From positions 26,434 to 90,433 of the forward strand of contig JAYMSP010000081.1 in NCBI GenBank assembly GCA_036897095.1: a DNA stretch of 64,000 bases, given 5' to 3'. Below, one piece after another: positions 36,005 through 46,085 of this stretch. The stretch is from Plantago elongata (taxonomy: Eukaryota; Streptophyta; Magnoliopsida; Lamiales; Plantaginaceae). The notes under the pieces are model-generated. The model was not told the origin of the DNA. It made no database searches and worked only from the letters and a program-made list of their open reading frames with translations. Made by a program: the position numbers and the translations under genes. Position 1 is the first letter of the stretch. The number at the start of each line of letters is the position of its first letter.

Positions 36005-36813
36005 ACTTGATTTCGCAGTCACCGCTAGAATCCTTTCCAACACAATCAAAAAGAAGAAAACAAATGTCAGTACTAAATTCAATTCAACTGTTTCACCACA
36101 AGCAATACACAATGGAATCTATTTGTTCAAAAAACGAAAATAGTGTGAGATGAATTGCAACAAACGAATGAAGTATCGAAAATCGGCATCAAGAAGAGAT
36201 TGAGAGTGAAGATTTACAGAGAAGATTGGGAAAATGTTCACTATTTCTGGAAAAGAGTGCGAATAATGAATGAATCAATGCAATTGGGTTATTTATTTAT
36301 ATATAATACGATGAAAATGAGGGAAGCTAGGTTACCTTTCATTTGGGCTTGGCGCCATTACATTGAATGCGTCTTTTCGAATTGCATTTCGATTTCAAAT
36401 TCTACTCCCCGCCTCCACATTAATTAAGTTTCGGTATCGATTCTCGTACTGAATCAACATTATTTACCGATTTATTTAAACTATATTATGAATTCAATAA
36501 AACCATAGTATTTATTCTGTAAAATATAAAGTTAAAGTTCTATAATAATTTAAATGGAATCGTTTAAGAATAATTTGTTTAATTTTATATGAACCCTGTT
36601 AATAGTTTGAGATGGATATTCTCAAACAACAAGACGTGTGTGCGTTTGTCATTGATATATATATTTATTAGTGTTCATTTTTATAACAAGTGAAATTAAG
36701 GGGGTAAGTGACATAGAATTCAAATGCTCATTTGAATGGAAATAGCTTCAAATTTCAATCATTTTCAAAATTGTAATAGTTTCAACTGGCATGTGATGAT
36801 TTTAGTGTACAAT

Positions 36814-37004
36814 GAACTCCCTCCGTCCCGACATTCTAATCCATTTTATTTGGGTGTTCTTAAAGAATAAATATGTTTATTGTTTGTTGTAGAAGATAAA
36901 TAATGAGATCTGATGGAGTTAATGAGTGTAACTTTTTAAAATCGGATTAGATTAACCGATAATTACAAAAAGAATAGTGTACTAGATTAGCGAGACGAGT
37001 GTTA
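36814..37004. mobile_element. Stowaway-like MITE relic between divergent genes
   Basis: The left end AACTCCCTCCGTCCCGACAT followed by TCTAATC and the right end read inward, AACACTCGTCTCGCTAATC, are decayed inverted repeats. The element lies in the 1.2-kb spacer between the divergent genes starting at 36004 (-) and 37182 (+). Confidence 0.5.
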
Positions 37005-37083
37005 CATCACGGACCAATGACAAAACGAGAAATTTAAACCAGCAACTTAAGCTGAACGTCACAGGCACGTAGCTGTAACAAAA

Positions 37084-37093
37084 AGATATAAAT
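37084..37093 (+). promoter_or_regulatory. TATA box of the CDCA7-like gene
   Basis: GATATAAATCC lies about 90-98 bp upstream of the start codon at 37182. Confidence 0.45.
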
Positions 37094-37181
37094 CCCTCTT
37101 TGTTTCCAAGTTCAAACGAGTGACAGTACTAGCAAACACCAATTCCAGCTCCACCGTCACCATTCTCAGATTCGCACAACA

Positions 37182-39749
37182 ATGGGCAAAATCAAAGAGG
37201 AATCAGATTACGAACAACTCCGCAAAGCTCGAATTTCAGAAAACCAGGTATCTTCTTCTCCTCATCTACATCCAATCTGCTACCTACTCGCAACAATTTT
37301 ATTCATTTTTAGTCTCCGATGGTGAAATTACCCACAACAGGCTCGATTGGCTTCTCTCGGTCTTGCGAAAACCGTATCGGAGTTACGGAGCTTAAATTCC
37401 TCCTCTTCGTTCAAACCTCGTGTCAAGAAATCGCAGAAACTCGATTGCAGCTCCACCCCTTTGCGCCGTTCCACTCGATTGAGCGAAAACCCTTCACAAG
37501 GTTTATACATTAAATGCTTTTTTTTTTTTGTTTTTTGGAAACGGCAAAGGTGACTCGAACCCCGACCAACTGAGCTGCGATTCGTTGTCATATTAAACGC
37601 TAATTTTCTCAATAGTTTTGTGCTCTGTGTTTGTAGACTATAGAATTGTATTAGCAATAGAATAGTATATATATTAAATTTCTAGTTAGATTAGTCTTCT
37701 ATCCTAACATAGCTTCTAGCTTCTTGTAACTTGTATATATACCTTCAATCATTCTACGAATAGACACGATTGATTATTCAATAATTTTACAGTTTATGTT
37801 TGTTTAATTTGATTTTGGTCGTAAAATAGGGCAAGTGAGCTACTTGGAGTATAATGAGAGTGGGAATGGGAAAAGGGGATTGAGAAAGCCCAAGACTTCA
37901 GCTGAGGCTTTAGCTACACGTTGCACTAGCAAAGCTAGAGGAAGCTTGTATGATCCTACTTATGGCTTATCCTGTCATTTCTGCAGGTACTGCGTTTATG
38001 TTGCGTTTCTCAAGTTGAATTCAGCACTTGATCAAATGTGCAAGTTTTTCCCTAATGTTTCTTTCTTCATTACTTGTAAATTTGAGCTTGTCGATATCGT
38101 GGCATTTACCCTTTTAAGCTTTGTGATGGTTCATTATAATTTGTCCGCTATGAAATAGGATATCTGTCGGGAAAAAATGAAGTAGTTTGTTACCATTACT
38201 CACACCTGTCCATGTGTCGCTTGCAATGTTACTTCTTTAACTGTGGCAAAGTAGATCATTCTGATTATGTGGCATATATGCATTGCGGAACATAAAACTT
38301 TACAAAGGAGCAGATGAATCCAATGTGTTCCTGAACTTGAATGTTTCATTTATGAACTATTAGTTTGTTAATCTTAACAGTACGGGTAGCTAAATTGAAT
38401 TTCGTAGGGTTCTTCATGGATGCATGATGAAAACCTTGGAAAGAATTTAATACCTGACTGTTCAGACAACAGAAACTCCTGTGAGCCAAGACTGCCTGAG
38501 ATGAATGATAGATCCCTTATCAAAATGTGCCCTTATGTGATTGGATGAGATTACAAGGCATTATCTTGTTGGACTGAGTATGAGTTTTACTCGAGTTTTG
38601 TACTCTTTTATACAATTTGGTTATTCGTATGAATGACTATTTAAGCCTTTTCAAACATCCAGAGTTGGATTTTTATTGGATTGCACCTTAATGTTGCAAT
38701 ATATTGCTACAAACACCACAAGTCGTTTATAAAGGTCATTTTCAAAATATAGGCAAAAGAAACTATGTGGGGAAGACGAGTGCAAACGCTGTGGTGAGCT
38801 CGACATGGACCAGCCATGTATAGGTATGTTTCACTAACGGTGGTCTAGTTCACCATAATCCTTGAACTTCTAACAAGTCCGGACTCCTGACTACTGGCTA
38901 CTCTGCCAATAAAAATTTGGCCACAGGTAAAACAGACTGTTCAATGTGTCATTCTGGCAGTGGCATTCTTTGTCGAGCTTGTCTCAAGATTCGGTATGGA
39001 GAAGGTAAGTTGATAACCTTTGTAGATGACGAACTGAACCAACTCTAAGCCTCAATGTCGACTGAGTATTTTCTTCTATGTTTATTTACTAGAAATGGAG
39101 GATGTGAGAGCAAATAAAGATTGGATATGCCCTCACTGTACAGAAGAAAAAGGAATCAATCCCTACTGGATATGTAACAGGTCTACAACTCCCTATTTGT
39201 TTTTTTTTTTTAATTAACATGTGTAATTACAATTGTTGAACAAGATGAATTTATCAATCGATTCTAGATGCAAATCACTACCAATCTCTATTCAGAGAAT
39301 ATAATCACCCATTTCGGGGAATCGAACCCGTGACCTCATGGTTACGGGTGTCACAGCTTGCCACTCGGCTACAAATGCTTTGACACAACTCCCTATTTGT
39401 TTTCTACCTGTGAATGCACAACTCAGATCACATACTTCTGTTGCATTTCTTGATCTATTTTCACACTTTAGTTATAATCTTATGTAAATTTTGATGTCTT
39501 GACATTTCACCTGTCTTCTCATAACAGCTCGATCTGCCTAAAGAAGCGGAAGATGGTCCCAACAGGCATTGCTATTTACAGAGGTTAGTTTTGTATGGTT
39601 TCTCAATTCATATTGCCATTACTGAAACGAGAATAATGTGATAAGTTATCTTTCATTAACGATGCTTTGGTACATATGCAGCTAGAGAGATGGGATTCCA
39701 ATCTGTGGCACATCTCATGATGCACGAACTTCAGCAAGCACAGAAATGA
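37182..39749 (+). CDS. CDCA7-type zinc-finger protein (zf-4CXXC_R1)
   Basis: Eight exons, 37182-37247, 37341-37500, 37830-37986, 38753-38823, 38927-39004, 39093-39180, 39528-39583 and 39682-39749, are phase-consistent with GT-AG borders and encode 247 residues. The N-terminal 75 residues are basic and charged (YEQLRKARISENQ, PLRRSTRLSEN). From about residue 115 there is a Cys-rich CDCA7/R1 domain: CHFCRQK, CKRCGE, CSMCHSGSG, LCRACLKIRYGEE, WICPHC, ICNRSIC, then PTG and a GFQSVAHLM end. CDCA7 in animals guides the remodeller HELLS to hemimethylated DNA; plant homologues are linked to DDM1-dependent DNA methylation. The Arg of CHFCR and the Arg of IRYGE match positions mutated in human ICF syndrome. 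Intron 6 holds a SINE. Confidence 0.93.
37548..37592 (-). other. tRNA-like A/B box fragment in CDCA7-like intron 2
   Basis: The minus strand reads CAGCTCAGTTGGTCGGGGTT then CGAGTCACC. It has an A box-like AGCTCAGTTGGT and a B box-like GGTTCGAGTC almost touching, as in a tRNA with its centre deleted. This is a probable SINE fragment, not a tRNA gene. Confidence 0.3.
39185..39403 (-). mobile_element. tRNA-derived SINE, family 1, copy B, in CDCA7-like intron 6
   Basis: The body is 39204-39384 on the minus strand. Reading that strand it starts TGTCAAAGCATTTGTAGCCG, has A box TAGCCGAGTGGC and B box GGTTCGATTCC, and ends in an A-rich tail (a T run on the + strand at 39200-39212). Perfect 19-bp target-site duplications flank it, ACAACTCCCTATTTGTTTT at 39185-39203 and 39385-39403. 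The insertion lies only 23 bp after the 5' splice site at 39181. Without SINE and one repeat the intron would be 147 bp instead of 347 bp. Confidence 0.95.
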
Positions 39750-41152
39750 AGATATTCTGATATTTCCTTCTGTGTGAGAGTAGGCTTCAACACGAACTCT
39801 CTGATAATATATTTTGTCTAACTAATCAACGTAGAAACTAGAAACCATTGATTGAGTTCATAGCATTGCTACTGAGAATTGATATGGAAAGAGCAATTTT
39901 TGTCACCTTTGATTAAGTTGAGATTATTGATCGGTACTGCAACTAAGCCCCCTCAATAGGGAGTCCGAAGAGACCCCTAATTTTTAACACATATTATTTA
40001 ATTTTTATATAATAGCATGTGTTTTAGTTTTCACCAATATTTGTCTAATTTTTTCATGTTTATATCTTTATGTTATGCATTTGTATTAAACCGTCTAAAA
40101 AACTAATTTTTAGTATGTATTGTCTAATTTATATAACATATTGTCTTGTTTTGTAACTGCATAATTTTATAAATGATCATTTAGTTTTATTACTTGTACA
40201 AAAATTTCATTCGATATAATTTATATTGTCTTGTTTTTTATTATATTATTTAGTTTTTACACTATATTATCTAGTTTATAAAATGAATTTTTTAATGTTT
40301 ACATGATATTAAATTTACACTATTGTTTATTTTTTTACATTATATTATCTAAATTTTACTTGATCCGTTTGTAATGAATTCGGGTCAAAAGATTTGCAAA
40401 AAATTATCATGTCAAGTTGTGAAAAAAAGTATAATTACCTAATTTTACAGCTTAGAGGGTACTTTCAAACTCCCCAAAATGTACGCCTCTTGCACAACGA
40501 ACTCTAATTTCTCTTTTGCCAACTTTGTTTCTATTTACGCTCATTCATTGCAACCATCTGATTTGTAATTCCTTCTTTGGTTAAAAATTATAAATATAGC
40601 TGAAAATTGGGGAACTTCATACTGTACTACTACAATTGAAAGGCAAAATGACTTCTGAAAAGCTCGACATTTCTAACATAATCCATTATCCATGGCATGT
40701 CCGGGTAGGGTAAAAATTGGAAAGGAAACAGTCTATTACTCTGTCGGAAAGTCCCTAAAAACACCAATAGGAGGTTTATTCCTCGATGCAAGCTGTAGTG
40801 TGTCATGATGTTTTAATTCATGGTACAGTTTAAATAGTGTACCAATGTATTCATATGTTGTCAATGTACAACTCATTGCTGTACTAGAAGTCAATCATGC
40901 ATACCGTAGCGTGAGGAGGCACCCTGGGCAGTTGCGGAGGTGCCGGTAAGAGATAGTCATGTCTCCCAGACCTCTCCTTCCACCCGTAGGACATCCATCG
41001 ATTTATGCTATCAAGTAGAGGTAGATCCCCAATTCCCCACACATCTTCAGCTCTAGAGAATTCCTCTAAAGTTCAGGTGCTAATGTGTTATAGATCAAAT
41101 GTGGAAATGGTTACCTACAGACTTTGATTTCAAAATTCACAGAAGCATTTTT
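39750..41152. other. Spacer between convergent genes, no gene seen
   Basis: It contains the 3' flanks of the CDCA7-like gene (+) and the PotD-like gene (-). A T-rich tract near 40.0-40.35 kb repeats motifs such as ATATTRTCTARTTT without a strict period. No coding evidence. Confidence 0.6.
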
Positions 41153-44100
41153 TCATTTAACCTTTCTACTATCCGTTTTAGGCCAAAAGGTCATAGCCAT
41201 GATAGACATAGCGTTCTTAATTCTGTGAAAGATGTCGGAATCTGGTTTCTGCAAGCTAGACAAAAGCCACTGATAGTCAGGTATTGCATCTTCAGATAGC
41301 GGCTCTAAGAATTCACAACGAGCCAGAATGTCAGCAGGTGGTATATTAGCAATGAGATTTGTGTCTAGCTTTGGTCTACTCTTATGTAGCTCTTGAGGCT
41401 CCTCAATTGAAGTTTTAAGGGAAATTGGTGATGCACCCGCAATAATCTCTTTCTTGAAAGGCAGTGATCTTTCTGGCTGCAAACAGAAGTCTACCCACTG
41501 ATACACCAGCGGTGATGGTCCCCTGGTTCTTCCTCCAATTTTGTCAGTGTGGAGTCTTGAGACAGATGGTATTGCCTACAACAAAGAGCACGATAGAGTT
41601 GACGAACTAGTACAACTGAATGGTCTAAAAGGTGAAACCACATGGCCGTCAATGGAATATAATAACCCAAAAGCATGAAAATATCATAGCATACCCAAAA
41701 ATCTGCCCATAAGCTAGCACCAGACTTGGGAACAATTACTGCAATATTTGACATCAGTTTGGCAGCAGGAATAACATCACTACTCCATCCAATAGCTACC
41801 CATACATCTCCAGCTCTGAAAGCTCTGAGATAGTGTTGAGTATCAAATAATCGGACCTGTATGAAGACATGATAAGCTTCTCTGCTATAAATATATCACC
41901 AAGTAAGATGTAGAAAAATCATGAACAGTTGAGCATTTATGTCATTATGAGAGTGAACCGAATAACTCAAAATGCAACCCATTTTCAGAATAAACTACTA
42001 ACTTCAGGACTACTAGGAACTTTTTGCTAGTCATGTGACAGACCATCACCTTTGTAAGTAAAACAAGATACCATAAATTAGATGACTAGAATATATTGAC
42101 ACCAGGTCTCAACCATAGATTATGGAGAAAGGGCTACTAAAAAACTAACCATACAAACTATTCCTAACCATTTGATTTTAATCCTAGAAACAGTTGGATC
42201 ATGCAACCAGGAAGAATTATGACCCATTTGCTATTTTGTATGAAAGATCAGGCTCATCTATAAAATGCAGATCATAAAGAAAAAGATCTACCAGACGGCG
42301 TCTTGACCTCCATGTTCAGTGAGGCGGTTAAACAAAAAAGAGGAAGAAACAAAATTTTGAGGTGATTGCCATTTCCATATAACATGAACACTTCATCTGT
42401 AATCTGTATGATCTTTTACCTGTTGAATGAAAGATTCCAGCTGCTGATGTACAGCATGTTTCCCACCAACTACTTGTGTATCAATGTTGGTCGTATTATA
42501 TGAGCCTCCCATAGCCTTCAGTACAGCTCCAACAATCTCCCGGGGTGAATCAATCATTGAAATCTTCCCGGCAAGTTCAGGCCGCCATAAATCTGACCAG
42601 TCCTGCATGAAGTATCATATCATATTTCTGAACACTTCAAAACAAAATAGATGGATTCAACATAGACATAAAACTAAAGTAGAATGGGAATTTTAGACTC
42701 TGCACCCTGATTTATTATCAGTGCCAGGCTGACAGTTGTACAAAATTATGAAATTGCGTCTATAGATAATATGGAGTTCACACAAAAACAAGTAGTTTAA
42801 GAAAAATGAAAACTTACAGAACTCACCTCTATAGGAGCCAATTGACGCTTTTGAAATTCTTTTTTGTTATACATTATCACCATGCTGCCCCAACGATATG
42901 GTACAGCCCATATTCTACCTTGAGAATCTAACTTTCCCTCATTGCTCCTGCGTAAATATACCTGAGATTATTGAAATTAAAAATAAAGTACAATAAAGAG
43001 GTTTCTTAAAAATAAATGCAGATTTAGCTGTGAATTATGAGGTATTGGTGTAATTTTCCCTCCAGAAAATGAATTGGTGACAGATGCTATAATGATGTTC
43101 AAATTTATATCTTCATTGACTATCAAAATTTCCATCCATCATCTGGTATTATGAATATAACCACTGGAATCACTCATTTGGGTTGGAACACCAGAATATA
43201 CTTCAAAATTCAATTCTACTCAGACAACTTATCTGGAGTAAAGAAGATACCAAAAGTACAACAAAAGGAAGAATGCATTGGCACCTTCCATCTGTCACTC
43301 AAATCATGAAACCAGTCTTGGTATTCTGCTGCTTCTATGGGCTCAATTAACCCCTTATCGATAGCAAAATTAAGCCAAGAGTCTCCTATGGTGACAAGAT
43401 CAGCTGTCGCAGCAGATTTGGAATCAAGTTTCCCTTTCTTAAATGGATTAGAAAGTTCAAGAAATATTTTTTGGAGATTTTGCCGATATTCTGGACGCAA
43501 CCGTGCTCTTTTACCCTGGGATTTCAGGAATTCCTGTAAGTAGTGAAATAAAGACATGTGGACATAATCAGAATATAATGAGTTAATGACAACTGCAGCT
43601 GAAACAGTAATACAATGAAACACAAAAATATTACATTTAATCATATATAATTGCCTTTCCTTTTCATTTGTGTGGTGGAAATGGAAAGATATTCAAGATT
43701 TGGATGAGTGAGAACATCTCATACCAGCTGTTGCATAAACTGTTGGATGAGTGAGAAAATCTACGGCGTCAACGTTATTGCAAGTTGAAAATGTAATCTG
43801 AAAAGTACTGTCTATGAATACAAGGTTATGCTAAGTCGTGCAAAAAAAAAACATTCGAGAAGATCAGTGAAGAGAGATAATTAGAAAACATAAAATCTCA
43901 TGGGTCTGGGTGTACAACTTGCTTGTTCCTTTTCCTTTATACAGTCCACGGCATGCCTACACTCCACATACATAGCATACATGCAGCCCGTGCATAGTTG
44001 AATAGTAAAAGGTTCTACATTATACAATCAAACAATAAACGCGGTCCTACATTATATCAAACCTGTAGACTGGTTCTATCTTATACACTCAAACCTATAA

Positions 44101-44982
44101 ACCCCTAATCCACTTCAGATAATTGAACCAACTCCAAAAAGATGCACCTAACTAATCAAAACATCATTCACAGAATCACAACAGGAATAGCCTGAATCAG
44201 CATAGACTAAGAAAACAGACTGCAGAATCGGTAAGGATTAGAACGGACCTTTATCCACACAGCCGGCAGTGAACCATTCAGCGCAACAATTCTAAGAGGG
44301 ACAGTCAATGCATATGTTTTCGACTTCCAGCTCTCAAATCGTGCTTTCGTATCCTCGTCTAATGCCATCTCCAGATTCTCCACATTATCAACTGTTTCCA
44401 CATCACCAGTTTCTGCAGAATAAATCAAATAACAGATCATAAATCAACGGAACCAAAATCTCCCCCACGCTTCTTAAGTCATCCACACAAAGTTGTTGCC
44501 CAATCCAAAACTAAACACCATTCCAGTCTCTAGAAACTAATCACTGAAACAAATGCTCACAAATGACAAAACAACACTCTAAAAAACTTTCGCAATGTCG
44601 AAGAACTAAACTAGCTCAACACCACTTCATGCAATCATACAGTAATTAAAAGGAGCAAATCAATGAGTGCGAATCGAAATGATATACCGTTAGATTCGGA
44701 ATGAAGAGGTGCAGAAGATGAATCGGAAATCCGAGCAGAGGCTGGGCTAGAGAATGCGAAATAACTGCTGTAGCCGACTCCTAACAGAACAATCGACGAA
44801 ATTGTAAGCTGCCGGAAAAGGTCCACCGACGGCTTGGTGGCGGAGAGAGTAATTGGAGCTTCTCTGGCTGTGCAGTGACAGGTTAGGATCCGTTTGAGTG
44901 ATCGGGTCGGGTTTGGATATGGTGTTATCGGGTTGAGATGGAAGGAGCCCGGTAGTGGATGAAGGAACACTATGGTCGACAT
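41153..44982 (-). CDS. Plastid-targeted PotD/PotF-like polyamine-binding protein
   Basis: Seven exons on the minus strand: 44982-44688, 44412-44249, 43533-43285, 42961-42827, 42602-42420, 41856-41695 and 41575-41153. All are GT-AG and phase-consistent, giving 536 residues. The first 50 or so residues are Ser/Thr/Pro-rich with a likely plastid transit peptide, followed by a hydrophobic segment (LTISSIVLLGVGYSSYFAF). The rest resembles bacterial periplasmic spermidine/putrescine-binding proteins: DLVTIGDSWLNFAIDKGLI, AVPYRWGSMVIMYNKKEF, WSDLWRPELAGKISMIDSPR, RAGDVWVAIGWSSDVIP and VIVPKSGASLWADFW. Arabidopsis has one such gene (At1g31410), annotated as putrescine-binding periplasmic-like. In bacteria the protein feeds an ABC importer; no plant partner is visible here, and ligand binding is inferred from the family. 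Confidence 0.93.
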
Positions 44983-45649
44983 TCTGACGAGAGGAAAAAA
45001 TTGAACAAAATGTTTGAAGTCCGTAAATTTGTCATAAGCATATGAGTAATTTACGGTGAGGGAGCTTGTAAGTTGTGGAATTGTTGTATTACCTCATGAG
45101 TTCTTAAAATTATTGTAAAGCACCTATATTTTGTATCACTTAAAATATTCGGTAAGTTATATTCATAATAAATATGTTTAAATTAGTTAAAATTATATTA
45201 AAAAACTAAAAAATAAGTTAAGAAACATGAAAAGGCTATACACATCCTAGAAAGTTACGACGTAAGGTGCATAGCATATTCGATTTATAGTAGTGCACTG
45301 CCGACTAGAGTAACGACCGACGTACCTCTTTTATCGATCGAACTTCGAACATCTTCAAAAAGAAAATTAAAAAGAAGATGATTAAAAGTTTCGATCACAG
45401 GAGTTCTAGTAACGATCGTCCGTTGATGAATTTTCTTTTAAATAAACTCATCACAATTTGTTGTTTATATTTTTGGGTAAAACTATAAATTTTTGAAGTT
45501 GGGTGGACTATTTGCGATATGTAGAAATATTATACACCATTTGGGTTGAACGTCATTTAAAAGACCATAAAACACCGGGAAATTAGAAAAAAAGCAGTAG
45601 CTAGCTAGTTCAGAGCTCAGTAGTATACTGGTAATTTTGAAGAACAACA
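44983..45649. other. Intergenic spacer
   Basis: About 670 bp between the divergent PotD-like gene and the chimeric HMG-box locus. AT-rich; no gene or clear repeat seen. It must contain the promoter of the PotD-like gene. Confidence 0.6.
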
Positions 45650-45724
45650 ATGGGAAGCAGAAGAAGTCCCAAACCGAAATCCAACTACGAAGAAGTCAGG
45701 AAAGCTTGCATTTCGGAAAACCAG
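45650..45724 (+). pseudogene. Duplicated first exon of a CDCA7-like gene
   Basis: ATG at 45650 opens 25 codons that end at CAG|GT, as exon 1 of the CDCA7-like gene does at 37247. The shared protein block is SNYEEVRKACISENQ against SDYEQLRKARISENQ, and ACAACAATGGG around the start is also shared. In the unspliced frame a TGA follows nine codons later. The remaining CDCA7-like exons are absent, so this is an orphaned exon with the same strand as the intact gene 8.4 kb upstream. Confidence 0.7.
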
Positions 45725-45788
45725 GTTGTCTTTCTTTCTTCACAAACGTGATGAGTTCGTGCCGATAAAGGAAGAAGTGGAGAAGCTG

Positions 45789-46085
45789 ATGAAGGAAGAA
45801 GTGGAGAAGCCGAAGAAGGCTGCATCTGCCTTCTTTATTTTCATGGAACGGTTAAGGAAGGAATACCAAGAGAAGCAACCTGATAGCAAATCCGTTAGTG
45901 CAGTTGGTAAAGCTGCTGGTGAGAAATGGAAGTCAAGGACTGATGTTGATAAAGCTCCTTTTGTCGCGGAGCATGAGAAGCGCAAAGGGGAGTATAAGCT
46001 CCAGATTGAAGCCTACAAGAACACATTGGCTGCTGGTGGTCATGGCAAATGTGATGCGTCGATGCCTATTAAGGAAGTATTTTGA
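45789..46085 (+). CDS. Intronless HMG-box (HMGB-like) ORF, probable retrocopy
   Basis: From ATG 45789 the ORF gives 98 residues; the open frame reaches back to 45726 without ATG. It carries a nearly full HMG box: PKKAASAFFIFMERLRKEYQ, then KSVSAVGKAAGEKWKS, APFVAEHEKRKGEYKLQ and IEAYKN, close to plant HMGB2/3 chromatin proteins. Family genes have several introns through the box, whereas here it is continuous, suggesting a retrocopy. The basic N-terminal and long acidic C-terminal tails are missing. A 21-bp duplication gives KEEVEKLM-KEEVEKPK. A 70-bp intron, 45725-45794, would join the upstream CDCA7-type exon in frame to this box, but its acceptor context (GATGAAG) is poor. Whether it is expressed is unknown. 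Confidence 0.5.
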   Translation: MKEEVEKPKKAASAFFIFMERLRKEYQEKQPDSKSVSAVGKAAGEKWKSRTDVDKAPFVAEHEKRKGEYKLQIEAYKNTLAAGGHGKCDASMPIKEVF

